Program-made: the position numbers and the translations under genes
NCBI GenBank assembly: GCA_029261235.1
Contig: JAJDBS010000142.1
Location: forward strand, 1-39,449
Length of the DNA stretch: 39,449 nucleotides
Source: Nitrospirales bacterium
Lineage (GTDB): Bacteria; Nitrospirota; Nitrospiria; Nitrospirales; UBA8639
Reading direction: 5' to 3'
Part shown: one piece after another, positions 1 to 8,878 of the stretch
Numbering within the stretch: position 1 is the stretch's first letter
How the letters are laid out: every line of letters starts with the position of its first letter
Notes under the pieces: generated by a model
What the model was told of the DNA's origin: nothing
The model's input: the letters and a program-made list of their open reading frames with translations, nothing else
Database searches by the model: none

Positions 1-1
1 G

Positions 2-337
2 CAAGCAGGGGAATGGGAGGAAGGCGAAAATATCACAGGACGGGTCACGATGTTTGGGGATTTAAACATTACCAAGATCATGGATAACGGCAGTCCGGCC
101 TTGGCCCACGGCTGTGCCATGAAAACGCAGTATGACAATGCCGTGTTAAATCTCGTGGCGGGCACTGATGCCTACCTGACGGTGACCTGTGAAAAAGTGA
201 TCATCACGAATGTGAATGTGGATTACAACACGGGAGACACTCGCCCCAACGAAAACATCACGATTAGCTATCGCAAAGCTACCTGGCGCTACGGCACCGC
301 CACCACGTCGTATAACTTGGAAGCGGCGACTGACTAA
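2..337 (+). CDS. hcp: Hcp, T6SS inner-tube protein (5' end outside window)
   Basis: C-terminal part of the tube protein that stacks as hexameric rings inside the T6SS sheath and is itself exported. The frame is open from base 2, so the gene starts left of the window; an internal ATG at 50 is not the start. About 111 residues are visible, with the typical Hcp beta-barrel strands (VTMFGDLNITKIMDNGSPAL near the start, then ITISYRKATWRY near the end). It lies just upstream of baseplate genes, as expected in a T6SS operon. The identification rests on motif recall, not on a search. Confidence 0.85.
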   Translation, partial: QAGEWEEGENITGRVTMFGDLNITKIMDNGSPALAHGCAMKTQYDNAVLNLVAGTDAYLTVTCEKVIITNVNVDYNTGDTRPNENITISYRKATWRYGTATTSYNLEAATD

Positions 338-358
338 AGGAGAGTCAGCGTTTTTTGC

Positions 359-386
359 TCTCATCCTTGGAAAGCCAGGGATGGGA
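359..386 (+). terminator. Hairpin just downstream of hcp
   Basis: Arms at 362-370 and 375-383 pair over 9 bp with one G-U wobble around an AAAG loop. No T-run follows, so this may be an mRNA-stabilising or attenuating hairpin that keeps hcp transcript levels above those of the downstream genes, not a strong intrinsic terminator. Confidence 0.4.
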
Positions 387-598
387 GGGGATTCTACAGG
401 TCCATGGGAATGGGTGGTGTTATATTATTTCAAAATATAGAATATTCAGAAAACTTAAAAATTCTGTGGTCAACAATTAATCTCAAAACAAGGCTTGACC
501 TCATATCTCAAATTTGTGATTGACTTCATAATTATTGGTCGACCCGCTATATACATCTGTGCACATTTTTTGAGCCACATTCTTTAAGGAGGAACCAT

Positions 599-1153
599 TT
601 GGGTAGCAACGCACTAAATGATATCTGTTTCCATCAGCCGCATTGGAAGCTAATAGCGCAGGGAATCAATAGCGAGCGTTGGTTTAACGATGGGCAAAAA
701 GTAGGAAGTGGAGGCATGAGAACGCCTGGAAGAGTGAAATTGAAATTGAAGCATCGGTATTATCGGTTCGTAAGTAGTACCTCAAGCAGGGCAGCCCAAT
801 TAGGCGGAGGATGGTGGATCAGCTTTGATACCTTCAACACCATCAGGCATTTTGCTGAAAGGAATCGGCTGGAATTTTCTTACGCAGCAAGGTTGTTTCT
901 TGCCCTTCCATATGAGTGGACACGACTAGATCGAGTCGTGAGTGCGCAACTCCTCGCGCCGATTGACGCATACGCTGGTGAAGGTAAAGTGGCAAAAACG
1001 GAGAAAGATAAGTGGACGCCTATTCAACACTTAAAAGTGACTCAATTGTATATTCCTGGCTTGATGTCCAACTCACTGGGAAAGGATTTATATAAAACGA
1101 TTTGGGGAAAGGATATTCATACGGTATACACTCACAATCGAAAGTCTGTTTGA
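599..1153 (+). CDS. Uncharacterised protein between hcp and tssE, possible T6SS effector
   Basis: A 184-residue soluble protein. The TTG start is chosen because a strong Shine-Dalgarno (AAGGAGGA, about 585-592) sits 6-7 bases upstream. No signal peptide or TM segment is visible. Two blocks look like a conserved enzyme core: HRYYRF followed by LGGGWWISFDTFNTI (about residues 52-82), and LFLALPYEWTRLDRVV followed by PIDAYAGEG (about 100-130). The arrangement of an early Arg strand, a central aromatic/Ser block and a late acidic strand loosely resembles ADP-ribosyltransferase-like toxins, but no complete R-S-E signature can be assigned. The position next to hcp suits an Hcp-dependent cargo. No obvious immunity gene follows. 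Confidence 0.6.
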   Translation: MGSNALNDICFHQPHWKLIAQGINSERWFNDGQKVGSGGMRTPGRVKLKLKHRYYRFVSSTSSRAAQLGGGWWISFDTFNTIRHFAERNRLEFSYAARLFLALPYEWTRLDRVVSAQLLAPIDAYAGEGKVAKTEKDKWTPIQHLKVTQLYIPGLMSNSLGKDLYKTIWGKDIHTVYTHNRKSV

Positions 1154-1518
1154 GTATTGTCGATAAGTGACCAGTTTTGTTGCCAACCTCATATGGAATG
1201 AGACGACGTTTACAAATGCCATATAAATGATGGCTGCCCACGTGGTTGGATATTCCTCGTAGGGTTTTTGCTGGTGGGATGTGGTCATGATTCCAACGTT
1301 CGATTAGCTGAGAGTTTTTCCTGGAAATGGCTCGGTGTTTTTATGTGATTTCGTCGAAATGCACTCCATTAATACTGTCTTTCTTCTCAGACTCTCAGTG
1401 GTGCAATCTGGTGAAGAAACAGGATGAACTGCGTTCTTTCCTTATTTCCATCAATGGGGTATGCTACTCCTCTTTATCAGCTAGTACATTATTACATGTA
1501 TGTTGAGTCGGTCCCCTC
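1154..1518. other. Gene-free stretch before tssE
   Basis: 365 bases with no convincing ORF on either strand; the short minus-strand frames have no motifs. No -24/-12 promoter was found. It presumably holds the promoter and leader of the tssEFG-clpV run, but I cannot place one. Confidence 0.4.
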
Positions 1519-2358
1519 ATGAAATTGTCGGACATTAAAGCGCCTCTGACGCCTTCGATCTTGGATCGGCTTTTAGGGGCCGATATCACGCAAGCCTCGC
1601 CCTTATTTTCTGTGTTCGATCTCTTAAGTGTCAGTGGGTTCGTGATCCTGTTTCGTAAGGCAGAACAGCCCATTTCGATGTTTTTAAGGGGACAGTTTTC
1701 GATCGATCTCTCTCATGAAATCGACACCTATAATATTGCTGACGATGTTCCAGCCGCCATTAAAGAGGGTCTGGTGGCAGTCTTCAATCGAATTGTTGAT
1801 GGAGAATGTGTGTATGAAGCGGAGCGATTTGAAGGCGTGAAGCTTTCGGAAGAAGTCATTCGATTGTACGAACATAAACCCAAGGGACGGGGATTAATGA
1901 ATTTGAACCGGATGCTGCTGGAAGACGCCTATCCTCGCCATCTCCGTACGCGGCGTGTCCGGGAAACACCGTATACGCTGCAAGAACTGAAACGATCAGT
2001 CTCTAGAGATATTGAAGCGCTACTTAATACTCGTCGAGAACTATTGGAAGAGCTGCCGCCAGAATTTCAAGAGGTGAGCCATTCTGTCCTGACCTATGGG
2101 CTTCCAGATTTTACCTCCATGAGCTTGAATTCTCATAAAGATCGAAAGGCGATTCGAAGGGAAATTGAAACGACATTAGGTTTATTTGAGCCGCGTCTAC
2201 GGGCGATCAAGGTCACGGTGGAAGGACCAAAGAAATTTGAGCATGCGTTACATTTTCGTATTGATGCCATGTTGCTTGTGGATCCGAGTCCGGAAGCGGT
2301 GAGTTTTGATGCCATGTTGCAATTGAGTACCTCATCCTATTCTGTGAGCAGCCCATAA
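1519..2358 (+). CDS. tssE: TssE, gp25-like T6SS baseplate subunit with long N-terminal extension
   Basis: Baseplate wedge protein related to phage T4 gp25. The C-terminal half (about residues 155-279) is a clear gp25/TssE domain: SVSRDIEALLNTRR, then SVLTYGLPDF, then a FEPRL motif and a final beta-rich end. Typical TssE proteins are about 140-180 residues; this one has 279. The first 20 residues look like the usual TssE beginning (SILDRLLG), and roughly 100 residues of unrecognised sequence lie between that and the gp25 domain. The start lacks a clear Shine-Dalgarno. It is followed after 2 bases by tssF, so the genes are probably co-translated. Confidence 0.9.
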   Translation: MKLSDIKAPLTPSILDRLLGADITQASPLFSVFDLLSVSGFVILFRKAEQPISMFLRGQFSIDLSHEIDTYNIADDVPAAIKEGLVAVFNRIVDGECVYEAERFEGVKLSEEVIRLYEHKPKGRGLMNLNRMLLEDAYPRHLRTRRVRETPYTLQELKRSVSRDIEALLNTRRELLEELPPEFQEVSHSVLTYGLPDFTSMSLNSHKDRKAIRREIETTLGLFEPRLRAIKVTVEGPKKFEHALHFRIDAMLLVDPSPEAVSFDAMLQLSTSSYSVSSP

Positions 2359-2360
2359 TT

Positions 2361-4196
2361 ATGGAAGATCGCCTCCTTCGTTATTACGAACACGAACTCA
2401 CCTTTCTCCGGAAGATGGGGCAAGAGTTTGCGCAAGAATACCCCAATGTCGCTGGGAGTCTGCAATTAGAAGCCGGCAAAGGCGAAGACCCCCATGTCGA
2501 GCGATTGTTACAAGGCTTTGCCTTGATCGCCGCTCGAATTCACCATAAATTAGATGATGAATTTCCTGAAATTACCACGGCGTTATTGAATCTGCTGTAT
2601 CCGCATTTTTTAGCCCCGCTTCCCTCCATGTCCATCGTGCAGTTTGTTCCCGATCCCATGCAAGGCAAGCTCACCTCCGGCTATACCATTGATAAAGGCG
2701 CCATGCTCTATTCGCGCCCAGTCAAGGGGACCCAATGCCGGTTTCGTACCTGTTACCCGACCACACTATGGCCCATAGAGGTGGAAACCGCACAATTAGA
2801 ACCTCCAGAAGGGCTCCCGACCGGCGTGTCGGCCGAGTCGTCGCTGCGCCTGACCTTGAAATGCCAGGGTGGATTAACGTTTAAAGATTTGGAGTTAGAC
2901 CGCCTGCGATTCTACTTACATGGTGAAAATATTTTGGCCTACACCATGTATGATCTCTTGCTCAATAATTCATTGTTAATTAATGAGCGGTCTGGAATTC
3001 TCATTCGAGGGAAAGATGAATCTGGTAAAACGCAAACACTTGAATTGCCCGCAAACAGCCTGCAGCCAGTAGGGTTTGGTGAAGATGAAGGTCTCTTGCC
3101 GTATACGCAGCGCTCTTTTTCTGGCTATCGATTATTGCAGGAATATTTCACCTTCCCCAAGAAATTTCTTTTTGTCGATGTCATGGGGTTAGAGACGATA
3201 CGAGAAAAAGGCTTTGGGGAGACCATTGAACTCATTGTGTTCTTGGATCGCGTGCCCCATCTTGACCAAGCGGTAGATGCCAGCGTGTTTCGGTTAGGGT
3301 GTACGCCGATTATTAACTTGTTTGAGCATATTGCGGAACCCATTCGGGTCGATCAAACCCAATCTGAATATCGTGTCATTCCTGATGTTCGAAGACAAGA
3401 GGCGATGGAGGTGTTTTCGATTAATTCGGTCACCTGTACCTCTCCGCATCGGGAGTTAGTGGAACCGGTCCTTCCTCTCTACTCACTCCAACATGCTTCC
3501 CTGGAAAATCCGCAAAGTACCTATTGGTATGCCAAACGCCAACCTTCAGAGCGTAAAGGTGATGATGGGACGGAAGTCTATTTGTCCCTTGTCGATTTAG
3601 AATTTCAAGCCTCTCAACCCAGTACAGATACCCTGACGTTGCACACCACCTGTTCGAATCGTGATTTGCCGGGAAAACTTCCTCCGTTGAGTGAAGAGGG
3701 TGGGTATTTTGAATTAGAAGGGGCCGCGCCTTTAGAACGTATTCGCTATTTGGTGAAACCGACCAAAACGCTCCGGCCCCCGCTTGGAGGAGCCAGTCAG
3801 TGGCGTCTCATTTCACACCTTTCCTTAAATTATTTGTCCTTGGTGGAAGGTGGCGAAGATGCGTTGCGCGAAATATTAAAACTCTATGACTATGCGGGGA
3901 CGGCATCCGTCAGACAACACATTACCGGACTGAAAAAAGTCGGCAGCCGCTCTGTGGTTCGACGGCCACCTTCAATGGGCTGGAATGGGTTTTGTCGAGG
4001 GATGGAAGTGTCGTTAGTGTTTGACGAGGAAAAATATGTCGGCGGGAGTGTCTTTTTGTTTGCGTCGGTGTTAGAGAAATTTTTGGGACTCTATGCGTCA
4101 TTAAATTCCTTTGTGGAATTGGTCGCCAAAACAGAACAACGAGAAGAACCCATTCGAAGATGGCCACCACGGGCAGGCGAACAGTTTTTGGTGTAA
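2361..4196 (+). CDS. tssF: TssF, T6SS baseplate subunit
   Basis: A 611-residue baseplate wedge protein (VasA/ImpG family), close to the usual length. The N-terminus is diagnostic: LLRYYEHELTFLRKMGQEFA, a family signature, followed by GEDPHVERLLQGFALIAARI and a DDEFPEITTALLNLLYPH block. TssF forms a complex with TssE and TssG that docks TssK and the sheath onto the membrane complex. The gene begins 2 bases after tssE and ends 64 bases before tssG, which is a standard core operon order. Confidence 0.95.
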   Translation: MEDRLLRYYEHELTFLRKMGQEFAQEYPNVAGSLQLEAGKGEDPHVERLLQGFALIAARIHHKLDDEFPEITTALLNLLYPHFLAPLPSMSIVQFVPDPMQGKLTSGYTIDKGAMLYSRPVKGTQCRFRTCYPTTLWPIEVETAQLEPPEGLPTGVSAESSLRLTLKCQGGLTFKDLELDRLRFYLHGENILAYTMYDLLLNNSLLINERSGILIRGKDESGKTQTLELPANSLQPVGFGEDEGLLPYTQRSFSGYRLLQEYFTFPKKFLFVDVMGLETIREKGFGETIELIVFLDRVPHLDQAVDASVFRLGCTPIINLFEHIAEPIRVDQTQSEYRVIPDVRRQEAMEVFSINSVTCTSPHRELVEPVLPLYSLQHASLENPQSTYWYAKRQPSERKGDDGTEVYLSLVDLEFQASQPSTDTLTLHTTCSNRDLPGKLPPLSEEGGYFELEGAAPLERIRYLVKPTKTLRPPLGGASQWRLISHLSLNYLSLVEGGEDALREILKLYDYAGTASVRQHITGLKKVGSRSVVRRPPSMGWNGFCRGMEVSLVFDEEKYVGGSVFLFASVLEKFLGLYASLNSFVELVAKTEQREEPIRRWPPRAGEQFLV

Positions 4197-4260
4197 TTTT
4201 TTTGATCTCGCTATGCTTGACATGCTCATCACAAACGAACACATAAGGTCGAAATAGGCT

Positions 4261-5313
4261 ATGGCGAATCGGGATCTGAGCGTGTCCGAGCAATTGTTAA
4301 CCGAGGGGTATCGGTTTGACTTTTTTCAGGCCGTTCGCTTGCTCAATCACATGACTGACAAGCAGGACCCTGTCGGGTATGCCTCCCTGCCGCAACAAGA
4401 GACCGTGCGATTTCATTCGTTTCCAAGTATGAGTTTCCCGCCCAGCGCAATTTATGACATTACGCGAGGTGTTGACCGTGAAGACCCCATGCATATGGTT
4501 GTGGCGTTTATGGGACTGACCGGGCCGCAAGGGGTGATGCCGCAATATTATACCGAATTGATCATGGAGCGATTACGGTATCAGGATCGGACGGTGCTAG
4601 ATTTTTTTGACCTCTTTTCCCATCGATTGATCACCCTATTTTACCGTTCATGGGAAAAGTATCAGGTGGCTGTCAGTTTTGAAGGTGCGAAAACACAGGA
4701 GAAAAAAACTGACCGAACGTTTCAGCATATGCTGTCCTTTATCGGACTGGGAACGAAAGGGTTGGCAGAACAATTAGCCTTTTCGCCACAAGCCCTTCTT
4801 GGATATTCAGGCATGTTGGCTGTTCGGTCGCGATCAGCGCATTCATTACGACAAATCCTTGAGCATTTTTTTGGAGTGAGCGTTACTATTCGCCAGTTTA
4901 TTGGAGAGTGGGTGTCGTTGGAACCGGAAGATCAATCGAGATTAAATGGCCCGAAGCAAAATTTACGATTGGGCGAAACCACAATAGCCGGCAGTAAAAT
5001 TTGGGATCAACAAGCACGGTTTCAAGTCAAATTGGGCCCACTGTCCCAATCGAAGTTTGCCCAGTTTCTTCCATCAGGGAAAACCTATCAAACCTTGGTT
5101 CAACTCATTCGGTTTTTTGCCGGCCAACATTTGCAGTTTGATGTGCGATTGCAATTGCAGGCTGCCGAAGTGCCCTATTGTCGTTTGAGCGAAGCCAGCG
5201 CCTGTCCTCCTCAATTGGGGTGGACCACCTGGTTGAAATGTCAGGAATTTACAGAGGATGAAGATACGGTCATGTTTCAAGGGGAGCTGGCTCCGGTTCC
5301 ATTGGGCACCTAA
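4261..5313 (+). CDS. tssG: TssG, T6SS baseplate subunit
   Basis: A 350-residue VasB/ImpH family protein of normal length. It begins with the typical YRFDFFQAVRLLNHM motif and contains a phage-baseplate-like MGLTGPQGVMPQYYTELI block (about residues 81-98) and a HFFGVSVTIRQFIGEW segment near residue 205. With TssE and TssF it makes the wedge of the baseplate. It lies in the same operon as tssF and is followed 83 bases later by clpV. Confidence 0.95.
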   Translation: MANRDLSVSEQLLTEGYRFDFFQAVRLLNHMTDKQDPVGYASLPQQETVRFHSFPSMSFPPSAIYDITRGVDREDPMHMVVAFMGLTGPQGVMPQYYTELIMERLRYQDRTVLDFFDLFSHRLITLFYRSWEKYQVAVSFEGAKTQEKKTDRTFQHMLSFIGLGTKGLAEQLAFSPQALLGYSGMLAVRSRSAHSLRQILEHFFGVSVTIRQFIGEWVSLEPEDQSRLNGPKQNLRLGETTIAGSKIWDQQARFQVKLGPLSQSKFAQFLPSGKTYQTLVQLIRFFAGQHLQFDVRLQLQAAEVPYCRLSEASACPPQLGWTTWLKCQEFTEDEDTVMFQGELAPVPLGT

Positions 5314-5396
5314 GGTGCCTAAGAAAATGGTCATATTGATGTTAACTGCACGAAATAATTAATGTTGTAATCGAATATTCTTACTGAGGTGGAATT

Positions 5397-8081
5397 ATGC
5401 ATGTCACGTTAAAATCATTAGTTGGACGACTCAATGATGGCTGTCGCACCGCGTTTGAGGGCGCAGCGGGATTGTGTCTCACGCGAACGCATTATGACGT
5501 GGATTTAGAGCATGTCATGCTGAAGCTCTTAGAAATGCCGAATTCCGACATTAAGCGGATTCTCCAAGCGTTTGATGTGAACCCTTCAAGGCTTGAACGG
5601 GACGTTACGCTGGCCTTGGACAAATTTAAAACCGGGAATGCCCGCACGCCAGCTTTTGCTCCGCAACTTTCTACCCTGATTGAAGCAGCCTGGTTGTTGG
5701 CGTCACTAGAATTCGGGGCGGCGAAAATTCGGTCCGGCCATTTACTCTTAGCGTTGTTAAGTAAGGACACTTTAGCCCGCGTCGCTCGAGATATTTCCCA
5801 AGAATTAAATGCCATTTCCGTAGAAACCTTGGATAAAGAATTTGGAAAAATCACGGCAGGATCGGCTGAGGCCCAATCAGCCGTGGGCCTTGGAGAACAA
5901 CCGGCAAGTGGTGGAGAAGGTGGCCAAGCCCCAGGAGGCGGACCAACGAAGGCGCTTGATCAATTTACGGTGGATTTAACCGCGAAAGCGAAGGCCGGGC
6001 AGATTGATCCCATCTTGGGCCGCGATTTTGAAATTCGTCAATTAGTCGATATTCTGACGCGCCGACGACAAAATAATCCTATTCTGACCGGTGAAGCGGG
6101 TGTAGGAAAAACCGCCGTGGTAGAAGGCTTTGCGCTGCGAATTGCGCAGGGGGATGTGCCCGATCCGCTCAAGCATGTGGCCGTTCGAACTCTTGATCTG
6201 GGTTTGTTACAAGCCGGGGCGGGCATTAAAGGGGAATTTGAAAATCGATTGAAAACGGTGATCGAGGAAGTCAAAAGTTCTCCCCAACCGATCATTGTCT
6301 TTATTGATGAAGCCCACACTATGATTGGTGCCGGGGGGCAAGCCGGGCAAAACGATGCGGCCAATTTACTCAAGCCGGCATTAGCTCGTGGAGAATTACG
6401 TACCATTGCCGCGACCACCTGGGCGGAATATAAAAAATACTTTGAAAAAGACCCGGCGTTAGCCAGACGATTTCAAGTCGTGAAGGTGGAAGAGCCGACA
6501 GAAGAAAAAGCCATTGTCATGATGCGTGCGCTGACAGAAACGCTGGAACAGCACCATAAGGTTCGAATTTTAGATGAAGCCGTGGAAGATGCGGTGAAGC
6601 TCTCGCATCGATATATCGTGGGGCGGCAATTACCGGATAAATGTGTGAGCGTCTTGGATACGGCTTGCGCGCGCGTGGCGATTGCCCAGGCCGCGACACC
6701 GGGCCCCGTCGAAGACGCGCAACGGCAGATTACCCAAGTAGGAGTCGAAATTACGGTACTGGAACGGGAAGCCATTACCGGGGCCAACCATCAAGAACGA
6801 ATTGATGCCTTGAAAGCTAAAAAAACTCAGGACGAAAACCGCTTGGCAGAATTGAAGACGCAATGGGAAAAAGAATCCGAACTCGTCACGAAAATTCGTG
6901 AAATCCGTACCCAGCTTGAAGCGTTAGTCGTCGGGCAAGCCTCACCGAAACCAGAGACAGAGGTCGACGTTTCGGCAAGCCCACCCGTATCAAAAGAAGA
7001 GTTACGAAGCCAACTCGATGCACTCAATACGGAACTAGACGCAACGCAAGGTGACTCGCCGCTGATGCAAGCTTGCGTCACGTCACAGACGGTGGGAGAA
7101 GTCATTTCTGGGTGGACAGGGATTCCCGTCGGAAAAATGTTGACGGATGAAATTCAAACCGTGTTGACCTTAAAAGACAAACTGGAACAACGAGTCATTG
7201 GGCAATCGCATGGGCTGGAAGCAGTCAGCCAGCGCATACGAACAGCGCGAGCCAATCTGACCGATCCCAAACGACCGATCGGCGTGTTCCTCTTAGTCGG
7301 GCCAAGCGGCGTCGGCAAAACGGAAACAGCGTTGGCCCTAGCGGAAACGATGTATGGTGGGGAGCGCAACCTGATTAGCATTAATATGAGTGAATATCAG
7401 GAAGCACACACGGTGTCCTCCCTCAAAGGCTCGCCGCCGGGGTATGTGGGGTATGGAGAAGGGGGAGTCCTCACCGAAGCCGTTCGCCGAAAACCGTACT
7501 CTGTTGTGCTCCTCGACGAAGTCGAAAAGGCCCATCCGGATGTCATGGAATTGTTTTATCAGGTCTTTGATAAAGGTGTATTGGAAGATGGAGAAGGGCG
7601 AGAAATTGATTTCAAAAATACCGTCATCATTCTCACCTCCAATACCGCAACGGATATCGTGATGAAGCTGTGTGCCGATCCAGATACCTGTCCAGAACCC
7701 GAGGGCCTGGTGGAAGCCATTCGTCCTGAACTCATCAAGGTGTTTAAGCCCGCGTTGTTAGGCCGCATGGTCGTCGTGCCCTATTACCCCATATCCGATG
7801 CCATCATGCGCCAAATTATTGTGTTGCAATTAGGACGTATTCGACAACGCCTGGAAGATAATCATGGTGCCAAGTTCACCCATGATGAGTCGGTCATCAA
7901 CGAAATTGCTAGCCGATGCAAAGAAGTCGAAAGCGGCGCACGAAATGTGGATCACATTCTGACCCGAACCTTATTGCCGGAAATGTCAGGAGAGTTCCTC
8001 TCTCGTATGAGCCGAGGCGAATCGATTGGTAAAGTACATATCGCCGTCAAAGAAGGAAGTTTCACCTATCAATTTGAATAA
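5397..8081 (+). CDS. clpV: TssH/ClpV, AAA+ ATPase that recycles the T6SS sheath
   Basis: An 894-residue class I Clp ATPase that disassembles contracted TssB/TssC sheath. Order of parts: ClpN-type N domain (about 1-150), a Gly-rich linker, AAA+ domain D1 with Walker A GEAGVGKTAVVEG (about 232) and Walker B IVFIDEAHTMIGAGG (about 300), a coiled-coil middle domain (about 440-550), and D2 with Walker A GPSGVGKTE (about 635) and Walker B VVLLDEVEKAH (about 702). The ATG is preceded by GAGGTGG. The split from ClpB is based on the N domain and the T6SS operon context. The middle domain carries an extra charged and proline-containing stretch near 520-540. Confidence 0.95.
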   Translation: MHVTLKSLVGRLNDGCRTAFEGAAGLCLTRTHYDVDLEHVMLKLLEMPNSDIKRILQAFDVNPSRLERDVTLALDKFKTGNARTPAFAPQLSTLIEAAWLLASLEFGAAKIRSGHLLLALLSKDTLARVARDISQELNAISVETLDKEFGKITAGSAEAQSAVGLGEQPASGGEGGQAPGGGPTKALDQFTVDLTAKAKAGQIDPILGRDFEIRQLVDILTRRRQNNPILTGEAGVGKTAVVEGFALRIAQGDVPDPLKHVAVRTLDLGLLQAGAGIKGEFENRLKTVIEEVKSSPQPIIVFIDEAHTMIGAGGQAGQNDAANLLKPALARGELRTIAATTWAEYKKYFEKDPALARRFQVVKVEEPTEEKAIVMMRALTETLEQHHKVRILDEAVEDAVKLSHRYIVGRQLPDKCVSVLDTACARVAIAQAATPGPVEDAQRQITQVGVEITVLEREAITGANHQERIDALKAKKTQDENRLAELKTQWEKESELVTKIREIRTQLEALVVGQASPKPETEVDVSASPPVSKEELRSQLDALNTELDATQGDSPLMQACVTSQTVGEVISGWTGIPVGKMLTDEIQTVLTLKDKLEQRVIGQSHGLEAVSQRIRTARANLTDPKRPIGVFLLVGPSGVGKTETALALAETMYGGERNLISINMSEYQEAHTVSSLKGSPPGYVGYGEGGVLTEAVRRKPYSVVLLDEVEKAHPDVMELFYQVFDKGVLEDGEGREIDFKNTVIILTSNTATDIVMKLCADPDTCPEPEGLVEAIRPELIKVFKPALLGRMVVVPYYPISDAIMRQIIVLQLGRIRQRLEDNHGAKFTHDESVINEIASRCKEVESGARNVDHILTRTLLPEMSGEFLSRMSRGESIGKVHIAVKEGSFTYQFE

Positions 8082-8131
8082 GACACGATATTGTTGGTTC
8101 TTTTTGAACAACCTGAAGGTCGAACCCCAAA

Positions 8132-8878
8132 ATGGCACCTCCAAATTATCGATTACGAGCGCCAGATTTTCGAATAGGGAGAAATCAACCGTTACGTCTT
8201 GGCCAATTTCGTCTACGACTCGACCCGTGGATCGAATGGCAAATCCGCTTGGCTCAGATCAAACGACTGTTGGACCCCAAGCAAATCCGCTTGGCACTTC
8301 TTCGAAGCCAACCTGATCCCACTCAAATATTTTTCCTCGATCTTCGAAACAGACCAATCACTCCAAGACAAGATCCCCGACCGTCCAGAGGCCCAGGGCC
8401 GGAGACTCCGCGGCCAGCGAGATGGGGGGAACTCTTTGATGCAGTGATGAAAGTACCGGAGGTCGAGCAACTCACCACTCGGGTAAAAAATGATGCGGTC
8501 TCTCGTTTGGACCATGAATGGGGGCGTTTGAGGGTGTCTGAACGCGCCTTACTTATTGGAACCGGATTAACCATGGTGGGTATGGGTATTGGGGGAGTCC
8601 TGGGAACAGAAACACGAAGACATGAAGTCCTTAATTTGGCCGCCAATCGTGACTTAAACATTCCGGGGGTGCCAGTAGGAGGGCGACTCAATACCACTAC
8701 CGGGCCATCGGGGGAACCCCAAGTACAAAGCGTGTCCCTGTCATTGAGAAATGTACGGGTAGGCAATATTCCAGGTTTAACCATGCAGCTCCAAACAACG
8801 TTTACCTCTGAAGGCCCACAACTAAATCGGTTTATGTTGAATCTTGATGTCACCAGGCTCTTTCCGGTATTACGCTAG
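8132..8878 (+). CDS. Uncharacterised protein with one TM segment, downstream of clpV
   Basis: A 248-residue protein I cannot assign to a named family. Residues 1-80 are unusually rich in Arg, Leu and Pro. Residues 80-97 are a Pro/Arg linker, residues 98-135 an amphipathic helix (WGELFDAVMKVPEVEQL, then SRLDHEWGRL), and residues 138-158 a hydrophobic Gly-rich segment (LLIGTGLTMVGMGIGGVLG). The C-terminus is beta-like and ends in NLDVTRLFPVLR. I recall similar helix plus hydrophobic-segment proteins near extracellular contractile injection systems, but this is a weak memory. It starts 50 bases after clpV and is probably in the same operon. The start is uncertain. Confidence 0.65.
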   Translation: MAPPNYRLRAPDFRIGRNQPLRLGQFRLRLDPWIEWQIRLAQIKRLLDPKQIRLALLRSQPDPTQIFFLDLRNRPITPRQDPRPSRGPGPETPRPARWGELFDAVMKVPEVEQLTTRVKNDAVSRLDHEWGRLRVSERALLIGTGLTMVGMGIGGVLGTETRRHEVLNLAANRDLNIPGVPVGGRLNTTTGPSGEPQVQSVSLSLRNVRVGNIPGLTMQLQTTFTSEGPQLNRFMLNLDVTRLFPVLR

